A stretch of 64,000 bases of DNA from an uncultured SAR86 cluster bacterium (GTDB lineage: Bacteria > Pseudomonadota > Gammaproteobacteria > Magnimaribacterales > D2472): the NCBI GenBank assembly GCA_902631785.1, contig CACOZT010000001.1, positions 320,741 through 384,740 on the forward strand. The letters are read 5' to 3'. Position numbers and translations under genes: made by a program. Shown piece by piece: positions 1-7,983 of the stretch. Position 1 is the stretch's first letter, and the number at the start of each line of letters is the position of its first letter. Below the pieces are notes generated by a model, which worked only from the letters and a program-made list of their open reading frames with translations, did no database searches and had not been told where the DNA came from.

Positions 1-611
1 ATAGGATTTATAGAATATGCTGCTTGAATAATTTTAAGTGCTAGCAATCCAAGTCCTCCTGCACTAATGATGACAACTGAGTTTCGACCTTCAATTAAAT
101 CTGCTTTCTTAAGTGCGCTGTATGCAGTTAAACCTCTGCATGCATAGCTTCCAGCTACTTCGTCTGGAGTATCTCCGGCATCAAATAAATATTTTGATTC
201 TGGCACAAGAACATATTCGGCATAACCACCATCTACATTTATCCCTAAATTTTTTGTTGTTAGGGGTGAGCAATAATGCTCTCTATCATTAGCACACTCG
301 TCGCAATTTCCACATCCTATCCAAGGATAAGCAACATATTTTTTTCCAACCTCAACATCTGAGACATCTTCACCTAACTCAACCACTTCACCATATATTT
401 CATGACCCATTGCAAGAGCATCGGTCATAAGTGGTACCGGGAGTTTTTGTTCTTCGCCTAAACTGAAAAATCCTTCATGTATATGCACATCTGAATGGCA
501 GACGCCACATGCAAGTGTTTTTATAAGAATTTCTTTTCCAGTTGGAGTAGGTTTTTCTATCTCTCTTTTTTCAAGAGGTTTGCCGTTTTCTACAACTTGA
601 TATGCTTTCAT
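1..611 (-). CDS. Zinc-dependent alcohol dehydrogenase, MDR family (partial, C-terminus outside window)
   Basis: This is the N-terminal 203 residues of a medium-chain zinc alcohol dehydrogenase, which oxidises alcohols or reduces aldehydes with NAD(P). The catalytic-zinc motif GVCHSD places Cys38, and GHE places His70/Glu71. Four structural-zinc cysteines sit at 100, 103, 106 and 114. A Rossmann glycine stretch (SAGGLG) begins near residue 180, just before the window edge. The start is the ATG whose complement lies at 609-611. The gene is divergent from the amidohydrolase pair with only 43 bases between the starts. The substrate cannot be read from the sequence. Confidence 0.92.
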   Translation of the reverse strand, partial: MKAYQVVENGKPLEKREIEKPTPTGKEILIKTLACGVCHSDVHIHEGFFSLGEEQKLPVPLMTDALAMGHEIYGEVVELGEDVSDVEVGKKYVAYPWIGCGNCDECANDREHYCSPLTTKNLGINVDGGYAEYVLVPESKYLFDAGDTPDEVAGSYACRGLTAYSALKKADLIEGRNSVVIISAGGLGLLALKIIQAAYSINP

Positions 612-617
612 ATATTT

Positions 618-647
618 TTGTATTTTATTTATTATAGATTATATTAT
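618..647 (+). promoter_or_regulatory. Candidate sigma70 promoter for the amidohydrolase pair
   Basis: TTGTAT at 618-623 and TATTAT at 642-647 are separated by 18 bases. A transcript starting about seven bases past the -10 would begin at or beside the A of the ATG at 655. The amidohydrolase mRNA may therefore be leaderless, and no Shine-Dalgarno sequence is visible before this start. The region is very AT-rich, so a chance match is possible. Confidence 0.4.
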
Positions 648-654
648 TCATTGT

Positions 655-2025
655 ATGACCAAGCTAATAAAATACTGCTTTTTAATCTTCGTATGTCTTA
701 TCGAAGCGAAGCCATTTGAATCAACTTATGAGCCCTTACCGTCAGAAAACATTTTAATTAAAAATGCAAATATTTATGATGGAGAGGGAAATGAATTTCA
801 AGCAACAGATCTCTTAATTCAAAATAGAAAGATTGTTGCCATTGGCAAGGATTTACCAGCTGGTAGTGAATTTTTAATTATTGATGCGTCAGGTAAATGG
901 GTAACTCCTGGAATAATAGATATTCACTCTCATATGGGCGTTTATCCTGCACCCGGAGTAAGTACAAGTTCCGATGGAAATGAAGCAACTAGTCCTGTTA
1001 CAGCTGATGTATGGGCTGAGCATTCAATTTGGGTTCAAGATCCTCAATATGCTCTTGCATTAAAAGGAGGAGTAACTGCTTTTCATATTTTGCCGGGATC
1101 AGCTAATTTGATTGGCGGCAGAGGAGTAACTGTCAAAAATTTACAAAGAAACACCATAAATTCTATGAAATTTCCTGATGCACCTCATTCATTAAAAATG
1201 GCATGTGGAGAAAATCCAAAAAGAGTTTATGGCAACAGACAACAAGCTCCATCAACAAGAATGGGTAATGCAGCAGGCTATAGAAAATCTTGGATTAAAG
1301 CTGAAGCTTATTTAAGTCGGTTAAATGAATATGAAGCCAAGTCAGATGAAGCCAAAGAAATGGGATATAAACCTCAAAGAGATCTTGAAATGGAAACTCT
1401 CGCAGGTGTACTTCGAGGAGAAATATTAGTTCACAATCACTGCTACAGAGCTGAAGAAATGGCAACAATGATAAATATTGCTAATGAATTTAATTATAAA
1501 ATTACAGCCTTCCATCATGGTGTTGAAGCATACAAAATTGCAGATTTATTAGCAGAAAATAATATATGTGGAGCATTATGGGCAGATTGGTGGGGCTTTA
1601 AACATGAGGCATACGATATGGTTCAAGCTAATATAGCAATTGTTGATCAGGCTCTTGGTGGAAAAGGATGTGCAATTGTTCACTCTGATGATGCAATAGG
1701 AATTCAACATCTTAACCAAGAGGCATCAAAAGCATTAGCTGCTGGTTTAAGAGCTGGTTTTGATATATCAAAAGCAAGAGCAATGAATTGGATCACTTCT
1801 AATCCTGCAAAGGCAGCAGGTATTTATGATAAAACAGGATCTTTAAAAGTTGGCAAAAATGCTGATGTGGTTATTTGGTCAAAAAATCCTTTTAGTGTGT
1901 ATGCTCTTGTTGAGCAAGTTTTTATTGATGGAGCTACAGCCTATGACAGAGAAAGTAATTTTCAACCTGCAAGCGATTTCGATGTTGGAATAATTAGTCC
2001 AGAAAAAAACAGGATAGAAGAATGA
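655..2025 (+). CDS. Secreted metal-dependent amidohydrolase
   Basis: A 456-residue amidohydrolase-superfamily enzyme with a hydrophobic N-terminal leader (about residues 1-19), suggesting export. The metal-site residues of the TIM-barrel fold are present: H91-S-H93 after PGIIDI, H260/H262 in VHNH, H287/H288 in FHHG, and an aspartate at 345 in VHSDD. The composite beta-sandwich ends in the usual GKNADVVIW. Such enzymes hydrolyse C-N bonds in cyclic amides, dipeptides or related substrates; the substrate here is unknown. The only start that preserves the leader is ATG 655. The stop overlaps the next gene's start (ATGA), so the two are translationally coupled. Confidence 0.85.
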   Translation: MTKLIKYCFLIFVCLIEAKPFESTYEPLPSENILIKNANIYDGEGNEFQATDLLIQNRKIVAIGKDLPAGSEFLIIDASGKWVTPGIIDIHSHMGVYPAPGVSTSSDGNEATSPVTADVWAEHSIWVQDPQYALALKGGVTAFHILPGSANLIGGRGVTVKNLQRNTINSMKFPDAPHSLKMACGENPKRVYGNRQQAPSTRMGNAAGYRKSWIKAEAYLSRLNEYEAKSDEAKEMGYKPQRDLEMETLAGVLRGEILVHNHCYRAEEMATMINIANEFNYKITAFHHGVEAYKIADLLAENNICGALWADWWGFKHEAYDMVQANIAIVDQALGGKGCAIVHSDDAIGIQHLNQEASKALAAGLRAGFDISKARAMNWITSNPAKAAGIYDKTGSLKVGKNADVVIWSKNPFSVYALVEQVFIDGATAYDRESNFQPASDFDVGIISPEKNRIEE

Positions 2026-3293
2026 TTAGCCAATCAAAAAAAGTTCTTGTCATATTCATTATTTTATTTAATGCAACTATAAATTCTGAAAGTATCCTTA
2101 TTAAAAACGTAACAATTTATGACGGAAAAAATAATAATCCTTTTGTGGGAAATGTTTTGCTTGATGGAAACAAAATATCTCGAGTCTCAACATCCAATCT
2201 CCGAGGAGACAAGGTAATAGATGCAACAGGAAAAATATTAACTCCAGGAATAATATCTACTGACTCTGAAATTGGAATTGTTGAAATAGGTGCATTAAGT
2301 GTTACCAGAGATGATTCATCAGATATATATGAGATTGGGTTTAGCATCTATGATGCTTTTAATCCAAATTCAGTTTTAATTCCGTGGAATAGGTCAAACG
2401 GCATTACGTCAACCATAACCCTCCCTCAAAATACAAATAGTCCGATAGGAGGGCTTGGATCATTTTTTGTTCTTGATAGCAATCTTGAAATTACAGGCAT
2501 TAAAGATAATGTAATGATTGGTCGAGTTGGAGGATCGGGAGGAGAATCAAGAGCTGAAACTTTTTCAATTATGGAAGACTTATTAGAATTTGCATCATCC
2601 ATTGATTCTAAAGATATGGAGTCATATAGAAATTTATCTGACTTAATTGTTGATTCTCCTATTGCAGAAACAATGGAACTCCACCCAAGAGATTTGAAAG
2701 CACTTCATAGATTGATTAATGATGATCTACCCCTAATAATGAAAGCAAATAGGGCTTCAGACATATTAAAACTTATCGAGATAAAAGAAAAATATGATCT
2801 AAACTTAATTATTATGGGAGCACAAGAAGCAGGCTTGGTTGCAAACAAGATTGCAGAAAGTGATGTACCTTTAATTATAAATCCCATTAATAATATCCCT
2901 GGATCTTTTGACGAGCTAGCTGCTAATATTGAGTTAGCTAGTAATTTAGAGACCTTTGGAATTACTCTGATGTTTAATGCTCCAAGAAGTCATAACTATC
3001 ATCTTATTAGACAGGGAGCTGGTGTCGCTGTTGCAAATGGCATGTCATACGAAGGTGCTTTAAAAGCAATTACTCTCTCTCCAGTAGAAATTTTTAAGTT
3101 AGGTAAAAGAGGACAAATTGCTCAAGGAAATATAGCCGATTTAATTATTTGGGATGCTGATCCTTTAGAACCATCTTCTATGCCTGAAAAAGTATTTATT
3201 AACGGCAAGGATATTGATTTAACTACTAGAATGTCGAGATTAACTGATAGATATACAAAAGAGAAAGACAAGCCTAACGGGTATAGAAACTAA
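2022..3293 (+). CDS. Amidohydrolase-like protein lacking metal ligands
   Basis: A 423-residue paralogue of the preceding gene with its own signal-like leader (about residues 1-22). It keeps the amidohydrolase frame: ILIKNVTIYDG, LTPGII, and a C-terminal GNIADLIIWDADPL. However, the metal-binding H-x-H is replaced by D81-S-E83 (PGIISTDSEIG), and no equivalents of the VHNH, HHG or HSDD motifs are seen. It is probably catalytically inactive, or uses different chemistry. The ATGA overlap with the intact upstream enzyme suggests a partner or accessory subunit. Its function is unknown; membership of the superfamily is clear. Confidence 0.78.
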   Translation: MISQSKKVLVIFIILFNATINSESILIKNVTIYDGKNNNPFVGNVLLDGNKISRVSTSNLRGDKVIDATGKILTPGIISTDSEIGIVEIGALSVTRDDSSDIYEIGFSIYDAFNPNSVLIPWNRSNGITSTITLPQNTNSPIGGLGSFFVLDSNLEITGIKDNVMIGRVGGSGGESRAETFSIMEDLLEFASSIDSKDMESYRNLSDLIVDSPIAETMELHPRDLKALHRLINDDLPLIMKANRASDILKLIEIKEKYDLNLIIMGAQEAGLVANKIAESDVPLIINPINNIPGSFDELAANIELASNLETFGITLMFNAPRSHNYHLIRQGAGVAVANGMSYEGALKAITLSPVEIFKLGKRGQIAQGNIADLIIWDADPLEPSSMPEKVFINGKDIDLTTRMSRLTDRYTKEKDKPNGYRN

Positions 3294-3370
3294 TTATCCT
3301 TGTTCATAACAACCCAATACAAGGCACCAATTAAAATTACATTACCAATTATATAGGTAGTCAAATCCAT
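3290..3370 (-). CDS. Putative 26-residue membrane microprotein
   Basis: A short ORF (ATG complement at 3368-3370, TAG at 3290-3292) encodes 26 residues with one hydrophobic helix (IIGNVILIGALYWVV) and a polar end. It lies four bases after a 43-residue ORF on the same strand, and its stop touches the last bases of the convergent amidohydrolase-like gene. I do not recognise a family. AT-rich DNA produces hydrophobic short ORFs by chance, so this is tentative. Confidence 0.35.
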   Translation of the reverse strand: MDLTTYIIGNVILIGALYWVVMNKDN

Positions 3371-3374
3371 AAAT

Positions 3375-3506
3375 TTAACTATAAAAAACTATCAAACATA
3401 TTACTAAAATAAGGTATATGCCTGCATAAATATACTGACCAGTTCTAAAATCTTTTTTTAGACTTTCACCTTTTTGATCGGTATTTTGATTATTTGAATT
3501 TTCCAT
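3375..3506 (-). CDS. Putative 43-residue single-pass membrane protein
   Basis: An ORF from ATG (complement 3504-3506) to TAA encodes 43 residues. It has an Asn/Gln/Lys-rich polar N-terminal half (MENSNNQNTDQKG) followed by one strongly hydrophobic segment (YIYAGIYLILVICLIVFY). The clean polar-then-transmembrane layout, and the position just downstream of tRNA-Thr on the same strand, make it more credible than a random ORF. No family recognised. It may be co-transcribed with the 26-residue ORF that follows. Confidence 0.5.
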   Translation of the reverse strand: MENSNNQNTDQKGESLKKDFRTGQYIYAGIYLILVICLIVFYS

Positions 3507-3527
3507 ATGAGTAATAATATCATCATA

Positions 3528-3604
<77 letters not shown>

Positions 3605-3614
3605 AACGAGTTGT

Positions 3615-3620
3615 ATTATA
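3615..3620 (-). promoter_or_regulatory. -10 element of the tRNA-Thr(TGT) promoter
   Basis: Read on the minus strand, a perfect TATAAT lies 10 bases before the tRNA 5' end, preceded by TGTA. I find no good -35 hexamer, since the upstream sequence is the 3' end of msrA. Initiation about four bases before the tRNA would give a very short 5' leader. Confidence 0.5.
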
Positions 3621-3626
3621 TACAAA

Positions 3627-4199
3627 TTATTCTTTTGGGAAAGAGCATCCAGTCCCACCAATGCCACAATACCCGTTGGGATTTTTAGCTAGATATTGTT
3701 GATGATACTCTTCTGCTAAATAATAATTTTTAACAGATTCTATTTCAGTGGTAATGCTTTTAGGATTATCAGTTTTAAAATTATTTTTAACTAGTTCTTT
3801 TTGATATGTATCTTTTGATTCCAATGCAACTTTAAGATCATCGTCATTGTTTGTATAGATTACTGATCTATATTGAGTTCCAACATCATTGCCTTGTCTC
3901 ATGCCTTGAGTAGGGTCATGACATTCCCAAAAAATTTTTAATAATTCCATTAACTCTATAACATTTGAGTCATAAGTAATTTTTACTACCTCAGCATGAT
4001 TTGTATTTCTATAACACACGTCTTCATATGATGGATTTTCTGTATCACCACCTGAATATCCAACAGAGGTTAAAAAAACACCTGGCAAATCCCAAAATTT
4101 TCTTTCAACTCCCCAAAAACATCCAGCACCAAATACTATCTCTTTATAATTTTCAGGAACATTCTCATCAATGGGAATATTTTTAACAAAATGAATCAT
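3627..4199 (-). CDS. msrA: Peptide methionine sulfoxide reductase MsrA
   Basis: This 190-residue protein reduces methionine-S-sulfoxide in oxidised proteins, using thioredoxin as electron donor. The signature GAGCFWG puts the nucleophilic cysteine at 27. The C-terminal NGYCGIGGTGC supplies likely resolving cysteines at 178 and 185, as in three-cysteine MsrA enzymes. There is no leader, so it acts in the cytoplasm. It starts two bases after the birA stop on the same strand and is probably co-transcribed with it. Confidence 0.95.
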   Translation of the reverse strand: MIHFVKNIPIDENVPENYKEIVFGAGCFWGVERKFWDLPGVFLTSVGYSGGDTENPSYEDVCYRNTNHAEVVKITYDSNVIELMELLKIFWECHDPTQGMRQGNDVGTQYRSVIYTNNDDDLKVALESKDTYQKELVKNNFKTDNPKSITTEIESVKNYYLAEEYHQQYLAKNPNGYCGIGGTGCSFPKE

Positions 4200-4201
4200 A
4201 T

Positions 4202-4948
4202 TTAATAAACTCCTTTTATGCTTATTTGACCAGTTGCAATAATTTCTTCACCTTCTTTGGATTCAATTACTGCATTTCCTTGAGTATTTATATCTTTAAA
4301 GATGGCTTTTTTTTGAAGATGTTCTCCATTATATATTTCTATTTCTTTGTTCATATGGATGCAACTTTTTTTCCAATCATAAAGCCAATTATCATAAGAA
4401 TTATCAAAAATATTTAAAAATTCTTTCAAAATTAAATTGATAAGCTCATTTCTTCTTGTTTCAAGAGAAAATTTAGATAAATCACCCCACCATGATTCTT
4501 CTTTGTTTATGTTCAGGTTAATGCCAATTCCTATGATAGTTTTAACATTTTCCTTATTTATCTCAGTCTCAACCAAAATTCCTCCAATTTTTTTTTCATT
4601 AAACAGAATATCATTTGGCCATTTGAGCATTATTAAAGGTTTTTTTATTAATTTATCAATAGCTATTTTGCAGACAAGACCCAAAATTAAGCTGATTGGG
4701 CTTATTTGTGAGGTATTTTGAATAGTGCATATTGTCATGTATATGTTGCCAGAATTGGGGCTAGACCACTTTTTACCATGCCTTCCTCTTCCTTTTGTTT
4801 GTTTTTCTGCAACGAAAATTTGAAAGTCTTCTATGCCTTCAATTCTTTTGGCTTCGTCGTTAGTAGAGTCAATTTCATCATAAATATGAAGATTAAACCT
4901 ATTTAATGGCAAATCCATTAAAATTATATCTTTATTTAACTTGCTCAA
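4202..4948 (-). CDS. birA: Biotin--[acetyl-CoA carboxylase] ligase, catalytic domain only
   Basis: A 248-residue biotin protein ligase that makes biotinyl-AMP and transfers biotin to the carboxyl carrier protein. The biotin/ATP loop GRGRHG is at 53-58. LKWPND (Lys109) and KIGGILVET mark the active site, and the C-terminal SH3-like domain follows. E. coli BirA (321 residues) has an N-terminal winged-helix repressor domain; this protein starts almost directly at the catalytic core, so it should be a class I enzyme unable to repress the biotin operon. In E. coli too, birA lies near the thrU-tufB tRNA cluster. Confidence 0.93.
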   Translation of the reverse strand: MSKLNKDIILMDLPLNRFNLHIYDEIDSTNDEAKRIEGIEDFQIFVAEKQTKGRGRHGKKWSSPNSGNIYMTICTIQNTSQISPISLILGLVCKIAIDKLIKKPLIMLKWPNDILFNEKKIGGILVETEINKENVKTIIGIGINLNINKEESWWGDLSKFSLETRRNELINLILKEFLNIFDNSYDNWLYDWKKSCIHMNKEIEIYNGEHLQKKAIFKDINTQGNAVIESKEGEEIIATGQISIKGVY

Positions 4949-4961
4949 TGTAAGAAATTAG

Positions 4962-4990
4962 TTGACTTAAAGTCATTCTAGAACAAAAAT
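4962..4990 (+). promoter_or_regulatory. Candidate promoter for tRNA-Tyr
   Basis: TTGACT (4962-4967) is followed after 17 bases by AAAAAT (4985-4990), with the tRNA starting 14 bases later. The -35 is good and the -10 matches TATAAT at only four of six positions. The element overlaps a short inverted repeat, TGACTT-A-AAGTCA, which may be accidental. Confidence 0.4.
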
Positions 4991-5004
4991 AGCTACCTTT
5001 AAAT

Positions 5005-5088
5005 GGAGAGGTGGGTGAGTGGTTAATACCAGCAGACTGTAAATCTGCCGCTTCGGCTACGTAGGTTCGAATCCTACCCTCTCCACCA
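5005..5088 (+). tRNA. tRNA-Tyr (anticodon GTA)
   Basis: A class II tRNA with acceptor GGAGAGG/CCTCTCC, anticodon arm GCAGA-CTGTAAA-TCTGC giving GTA, a long variable arm (CGCTTCGGCTACG region) and T-loop TTCGAAT. The CCA is encoded at 5086-5088. It is the second member of the ancestral tRNA array before tuf; no tRNA-Gly follows it here. Confidence 0.96.
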
Positions 5089-5135
5089 TTGATTTTTATA
5101 AGAAAAATTGTGCTTAAAATATCTTTTAAAAAAGG

Positions 5136-5164
5136 TTGAGTTTATAGCCTTTTAGGGGGATAAT
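5136..5164 (+). promoter_or_regulatory. Strong sigma70 promoter for tRNA-Thr(GGT)-tuf
   Basis: TTGAGT (5136-5141), a 17-base spacer and GATAAT (5159-5164) form a near-consensus promoter. The -10 is directly followed by ACGCCACC, a GC-rich discriminator nearly identical to that of the rpsJ promoter. GC-rich discriminators are typical of promoters under stringent (ppGpp/DksA) control, so growth-rate regulation is inferred. Confidence 0.75.
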
Positions 5165-5195
5165 ACGCCACCAAAAATAGGATGCTTATGAACGG

Positions 5196-5270
5196 GCTCA
5201 TATAGCTCAGCGGTAGAGCACTTGCTTGGTAAGTAAGAGGTCACCGGTTCAAGTCCGGTTATGAGCTCCA
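5196..5270 (+). tRNA. tRNA-Thr (anticodon GGT)
   Basis: Acceptor GCTCATA/TATGAGC, D-arm GCTC/GAGC, anticodon loop TTGGTAA giving GGT, T-arm ACCGG-TTCAAGT-CCGGT and encoded CCA at 5268-5270. It reads ACC/ACU threonine codons. It ends 29 bases before tuf with no terminator, so it is processed from the tuf transcript, as thrT-tufB is in E. coli. Confidence 0.96.
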
Positions 5271-5299
5271 ATTTATAACAATTTTAGAGAGGCATAAAA

Positions 5300-6490
5300 A
5301 TGGCTAGAGAAAAATTCGAGAGAACCTTACCCCACGTAAATGTGGGTACTGTTGGTCACGTTGACCATGGTAAAACTACTCTTACTGCTGCTTTAACTAA
5401 AGTAGCTGCAGAGGTTTATGGTGGTGATGCAGTTGATTTTGCTAATATCGATAATGCTCCAGAAGAAAGAGAGAGAGGGATAACAATCGCTACTTCTCAC
5501 GTAGAGTATGTATCAACAGCAAGACACTATGCTCACGTTGACTGTCCGGGTCACGCTGATTATGTTAAAAACATGATTACTGGTGCCGCACAGATGGACG
5601 GCGCAATACTTGTTGTAAGTGCTGCTGATGGACCAATGCCTCAAACAAGAGAACACATTCTTCTTGCAAGACAGGTTGGTGTGCCATATATCGTTGTCTA
5701 CATGAACAAAGCTGATCAAAATGACGATGCAGAAATGATTGAATTAGTTGAAATGGAAATTAGAGAGCTGCTTAATGAATATGATTTCCCTGGAGATGAT
5801 ACTCCAATCATTGTTGGTAGTGCTTTAAAAGCACTAGAAGGAGATACCTCAGACATTGGCGTTCCTTCAGTACAAAAATTAATTGAGACTTTAGATACAT
5901 ACGTACCTGAGCCTGAAAGACCAGTTGATGGTAATTTCTTGATGCCTATTGAGGACGTTTTCACTATCTCTGGTAGAGGTACTGTAGTAACAGGAAGAAT
6001 TGAAACTGGAATTGTTAATACTGGAGATCCTCTCGAGATCGTTGGTATTAAAGAAACAACTGATACAACTTGTACTGGTGTTGAAATGTTCAGAAAATCA
6101 CTCGACGAAGGAAGAGCCGGTGAGAATTGCGGTATTCTTTTAAGAGGCGTCGAAAGAGATGCAGTTGAGAGAGGACAAGTTTTAGCTAAACCTAAATCAA
6201 TTTCACCTCATACAAAATTTGAAGCTGAAATATATGTTTTAAGCAAAGATGAGGGCGGAAGACATACACCATTTATGAATAATTACAGACCTCAGTTCTA
6301 TTTCAGAACAACTGATGTAACAGGTGCTTGTGAATTACCTGAAGGTACTGAAATGGTTATGCCTGGAGATAACATCAAAATGGTTGTTTCATTAATTGCT
6401 CCAATTGCAATGGACGAAGGTTTGAAATTTGCGATTAGAGAAGGTGGAAGAACTGTTGGTGCTGGCGTAGTATCAAAAATAGTAGAGTAA
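5300..6490 (+). CDS. tuf: Elongation factor Tu
   Basis: This 396-residue GTPase delivers aminoacyl-tRNA to the ribosomal A site. The P-loop GHVDHGKT is at 19-26, followed by DCPGHADY and the guanine-specificity motif NKAD (NKCD in E. coli). Domains II and III are complete. An AGAGAGGC-type ribosome site precedes the ATG. It is the only tuf in the window: the usual second copy after fusA is absent, as fusA is followed directly by the rpsJ promoter. A hairpin terminator follows. Confidence 0.99.
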   Translation: MAREKFERTLPHVNVGTVGHVDHGKTTLTAALTKVAAEVYGGDAVDFANIDNAPEERERGITIATSHVEYVSTARHYAHVDCPGHADYVKNMITGAAQMDGAILVVSAADGPMPQTREHILLARQVGVPYIVVYMNKADQNDDAEMIELVEMEIRELLNEYDFPGDDTPIIVGSALKALEGDTSDIGVPSVQKLIETLDTYVPEPERPVDGNFLMPIEDVFTISGRGTVVTGRIETGIVNTGDPLEIVGIKETTDTTCTGVEMFRKSLDEGRAGENCGILLRGVERDAVERGQVLAKPKSISPHTKFEAEIYVLSKDEGGRHTPFMNNYRPQFYFRTTDVTGACELPEGTEMVMPGDNIKMVVSLIAPIAMDEGLKFAIREGGRTVGAGVVSKIVE

Positions 6491-6503
6491 CATAAGACTT
6501 TTT

Positions 6504-6536
6504 GGCCGAGGCTTTATGCCTCGGCCTGTTTGTCTT
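6504..6536 (+). terminator. Rho-independent terminator after tuf
   Basis: A 9-bp perfect stem, GGCCGAGGC/GCCTCGGCC (6504-6512 and 6518-6526), with loop TTTAT, is followed by the T-rich TGTTTGTCTTT. It separates tuf from tRNA-Trp and secE. The imperfect T-tract suggests partial termination, which may let some polymerase continue into tRNA-Trp-secE-nusG. Confidence 0.85.
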
Positions 6537-6556
6537 TGAGTAAAATGAAAAATTAT

Positions 6557-6632
6557 AGGCCAGTGGCTCAATTGGTAGAGCATCGGTCTCCAAAACCGGG
6601 GGTTGGGGGTTCGAGTCCCTCCTGGCCTGCCA
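6557..6632 (+). tRNA. tRNA-Trp (anticodon CCA)
   Basis: Acceptor AGGCCAG/CTGGCCT, anticodon arm TCGGT-CTCCAAA-ACCGG giving CCA, T-arm with TTCGAGT, discriminator G and encoded CCA at 6630-6632. It lies between the tuf terminator and secE. I see no good promoter between the terminator and the tRNA, so it probably depends on readthrough from tuf. Linkage of tRNA-Trp to secE-nusG is common in bacteria. Confidence 0.96.
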
Positions 6633-6661
6633 TGAGGAACGAGCTGGTAGAGAGTTGAATT

Positions 6662-7024
6662 ATGAATAAAGGGTCTACTTCAAAAACTCTTGATAACCTT
6701 AAATGGTTATTAGCAATGGTTGTATTTGCTGCAGCTGTTGTTGGTAATAGCTATTTTGTAGAGGTTGCATTCTTATACAGAGTTCTTGGTGTATTATTTC
6801 TTTTTATCATCGGACTTGGAATAATTGCTATTACAAGTTTTGGCACCAATGCTATCAAGCTAATGAGAGAATCTAGAACAGAAATAAGAAAGGTTGTTTG
6901 GCCAACAAGAATGGAAACAACACAAACTTTCATGATCGTTTTTGGTGCTATTGTAGTGTTGTGCCTATTCTTTTGGGGACTTGAATCTCTATTAAGTTTT
7001 TTAACAGGTTTAGTTTTAGGATAA
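6662..7024 (+). CDS. secE: Preprotein translocase subunit SecE
   Basis: This 120-residue inner-membrane protein clamps and stabilises SecY. Three hydrophobic segments are visible (about 15-35, 38-60 and 92-115), as in the three-helix gammaproteobacterial form. The conserved amphipathic stretch RTEIRKVVWPTRMET precedes the essential last helix. It starts 29 bases after tRNA-Trp and is followed three bases later by nusG, the standard secE-nusG pair. Confidence 0.96.
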   Translation: MNKGSTSKTLDNLKWLLAMVVFAAAVVGNSYFVEVAFLYRVLGVLFLFIIGLGIIAITSFGTNAIKLMRESRTEIRKVVWPTRMETTQTFMIVFGAIVVLCLFFWGLESLLSFLTGLVLG

Positions 7025-7027
7025 TAA

Positions 7028-7555
7028 ATGGATTGGTATGTGATACAAGCTTATTCAGGCTATGAGCAAAAAGTAAAAGCTGCTCTTGAAGAGAGAATTG
7101 CGTTAAATAATTTATCCGAAAAGTTTGGAGAAATCCTAATACCAACTGAGCAAATTGTTGAGTTAAAGGGTGGTGCAAAAAAAACAACTGAAAGAAAGTT
7201 TTTTCCAGGCTATATATTAGTTCAGATGAATTTAGAAGATGATTCATGGCAGTTAGTTCAATCTACTCCCCGTGTTTCAGGTTTTGTTGGTGGCACCAGA
7301 GACAAACCACTTCCTATATCTGAGGAAGACGTTAATAACATCATTAATAGAATAGAAGTTGGTGAAGATGCTCCTGCGCCAAAAACAATTTATGAGCCCG
7401 GTGAGGTTATAAGAGTTTGTGATGGACCTTTTAATGATTTTAATGGAGTTGTTGAAAACGTCGATTATGAGAGAAACATGGTAAAAGTTTCTGTCCAAAT
7501 ACTTGGAAGAGCAACTCCAGTTGAGTTAGATTTTATGCAAATTGAGAAGACATAA
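7028..7555 (+). CDS. nusG: Transcription termination/antitermination factor NusG
   Basis: This 175-residue factor binds RNA polymerase and couples it to the ribosome or Rho. The N-terminal NGN domain begins [12 protein letters not shown] and includes [10 protein letters not shown]. The C-terminal KOW domain carries [17 protein letters not shown]. Its TAA overlaps the rplK ATG by one base (TAATG), giving tight translational coupling with the L11 operon. Confidence 0.98.
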   Translation: MDWYVIQAYSGYEQKVKAALEERIALNNLSEKFGEILIPTEQIVELKGGAKKTTERKFFPGYILVQMNLEDDSWQLVQSTPRVSGFVGGTRDKPLPISEEDVNNIINRIEVGEDAPAPKTIYEPGEVIRVCDGPFNDFNGVVENVDYERNMVKVSVQILGRATPVELDFMQIEKT

Positions 7556-7983
7556 TGGCAAAAAAAGTAGTTAATGTATTAAAGTTACAAATTCCAGCTG
7601 GAGGAGCAAATCCGAGTCCGCCAGTAGGTCCTGCCCTAGGCCAAGTCGGCCTTAATATTATGGACTTTTGTAATGCCTTTAATTCAGCAACACAAGAGTC
7701 TGAAAAAGGTATTCCGCTTCCAGTGGTTATTAATGTATATGAAGATAAATCGTTTGACTTTGTTGTGAAAACTCCACCAGCAGCAGTTTTAATTAGAAAA
7801 GCTTTAAATATTCAAAAAGGAAGTGGAGAACCAAATAGAGAAAAAGTTGGGAAATTAACAAGAGCTCAACTAGAGGATATAGCAAAAGCCAAAGAACCAG
7901 ATTTAAATGCAAATGATATGGATGCAGCAGTAAAAATTATTGCTGGAACAGCAAGAAGTATGGGCGTTGAAACAGATTTATGA
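7555..7983 (+). CDS. rplK: 50S ribosomal protein L11
   Basis: The 142-residue L11 forms the GTPase-associated centre on 23S rRNA and is needed for RelA activation by uncharged tRNA. The proline-rich N-terminal signature ([15 protein letters not shown]) and the C-terminal RNA-binding domain ([11 protein letters not shown]) are intact. Its TGA overlaps the rplA ATG (ATGA), matching the L11-L1 coupling by which L1 represses both genes in E. coli. Confidence 0.98.
   Translation: MAKKVVNVLKLQIPAGGANPSPPVGPALGQVGLNIMDFCNAFNSATQESEKGIPLPVVINVYEDKSFDFVVKTPPAAVLIRKALNIQKGSGEPNREKVGKLTRAQLEDIAKAKEPDLNANDMDAAVKIIAGTARSMGVETDL

Noticed and set aside
495-719. 74-codon plus-strand ORF rich in Phe/Tyr
   Set aside because: It runs antisense through the alcohol dehydrogenase start and into the amidohydrolase gene; the low-complexity composition is what AT-rich antisense gives.
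5089-5195. Possible tRNA-Gly between tRNA-Tyr and tRNA-Thr, as in E. coli
   Set aside because: The 107 bases hold the tuf promoter but no cloverleaf or TTCGA T-loop.
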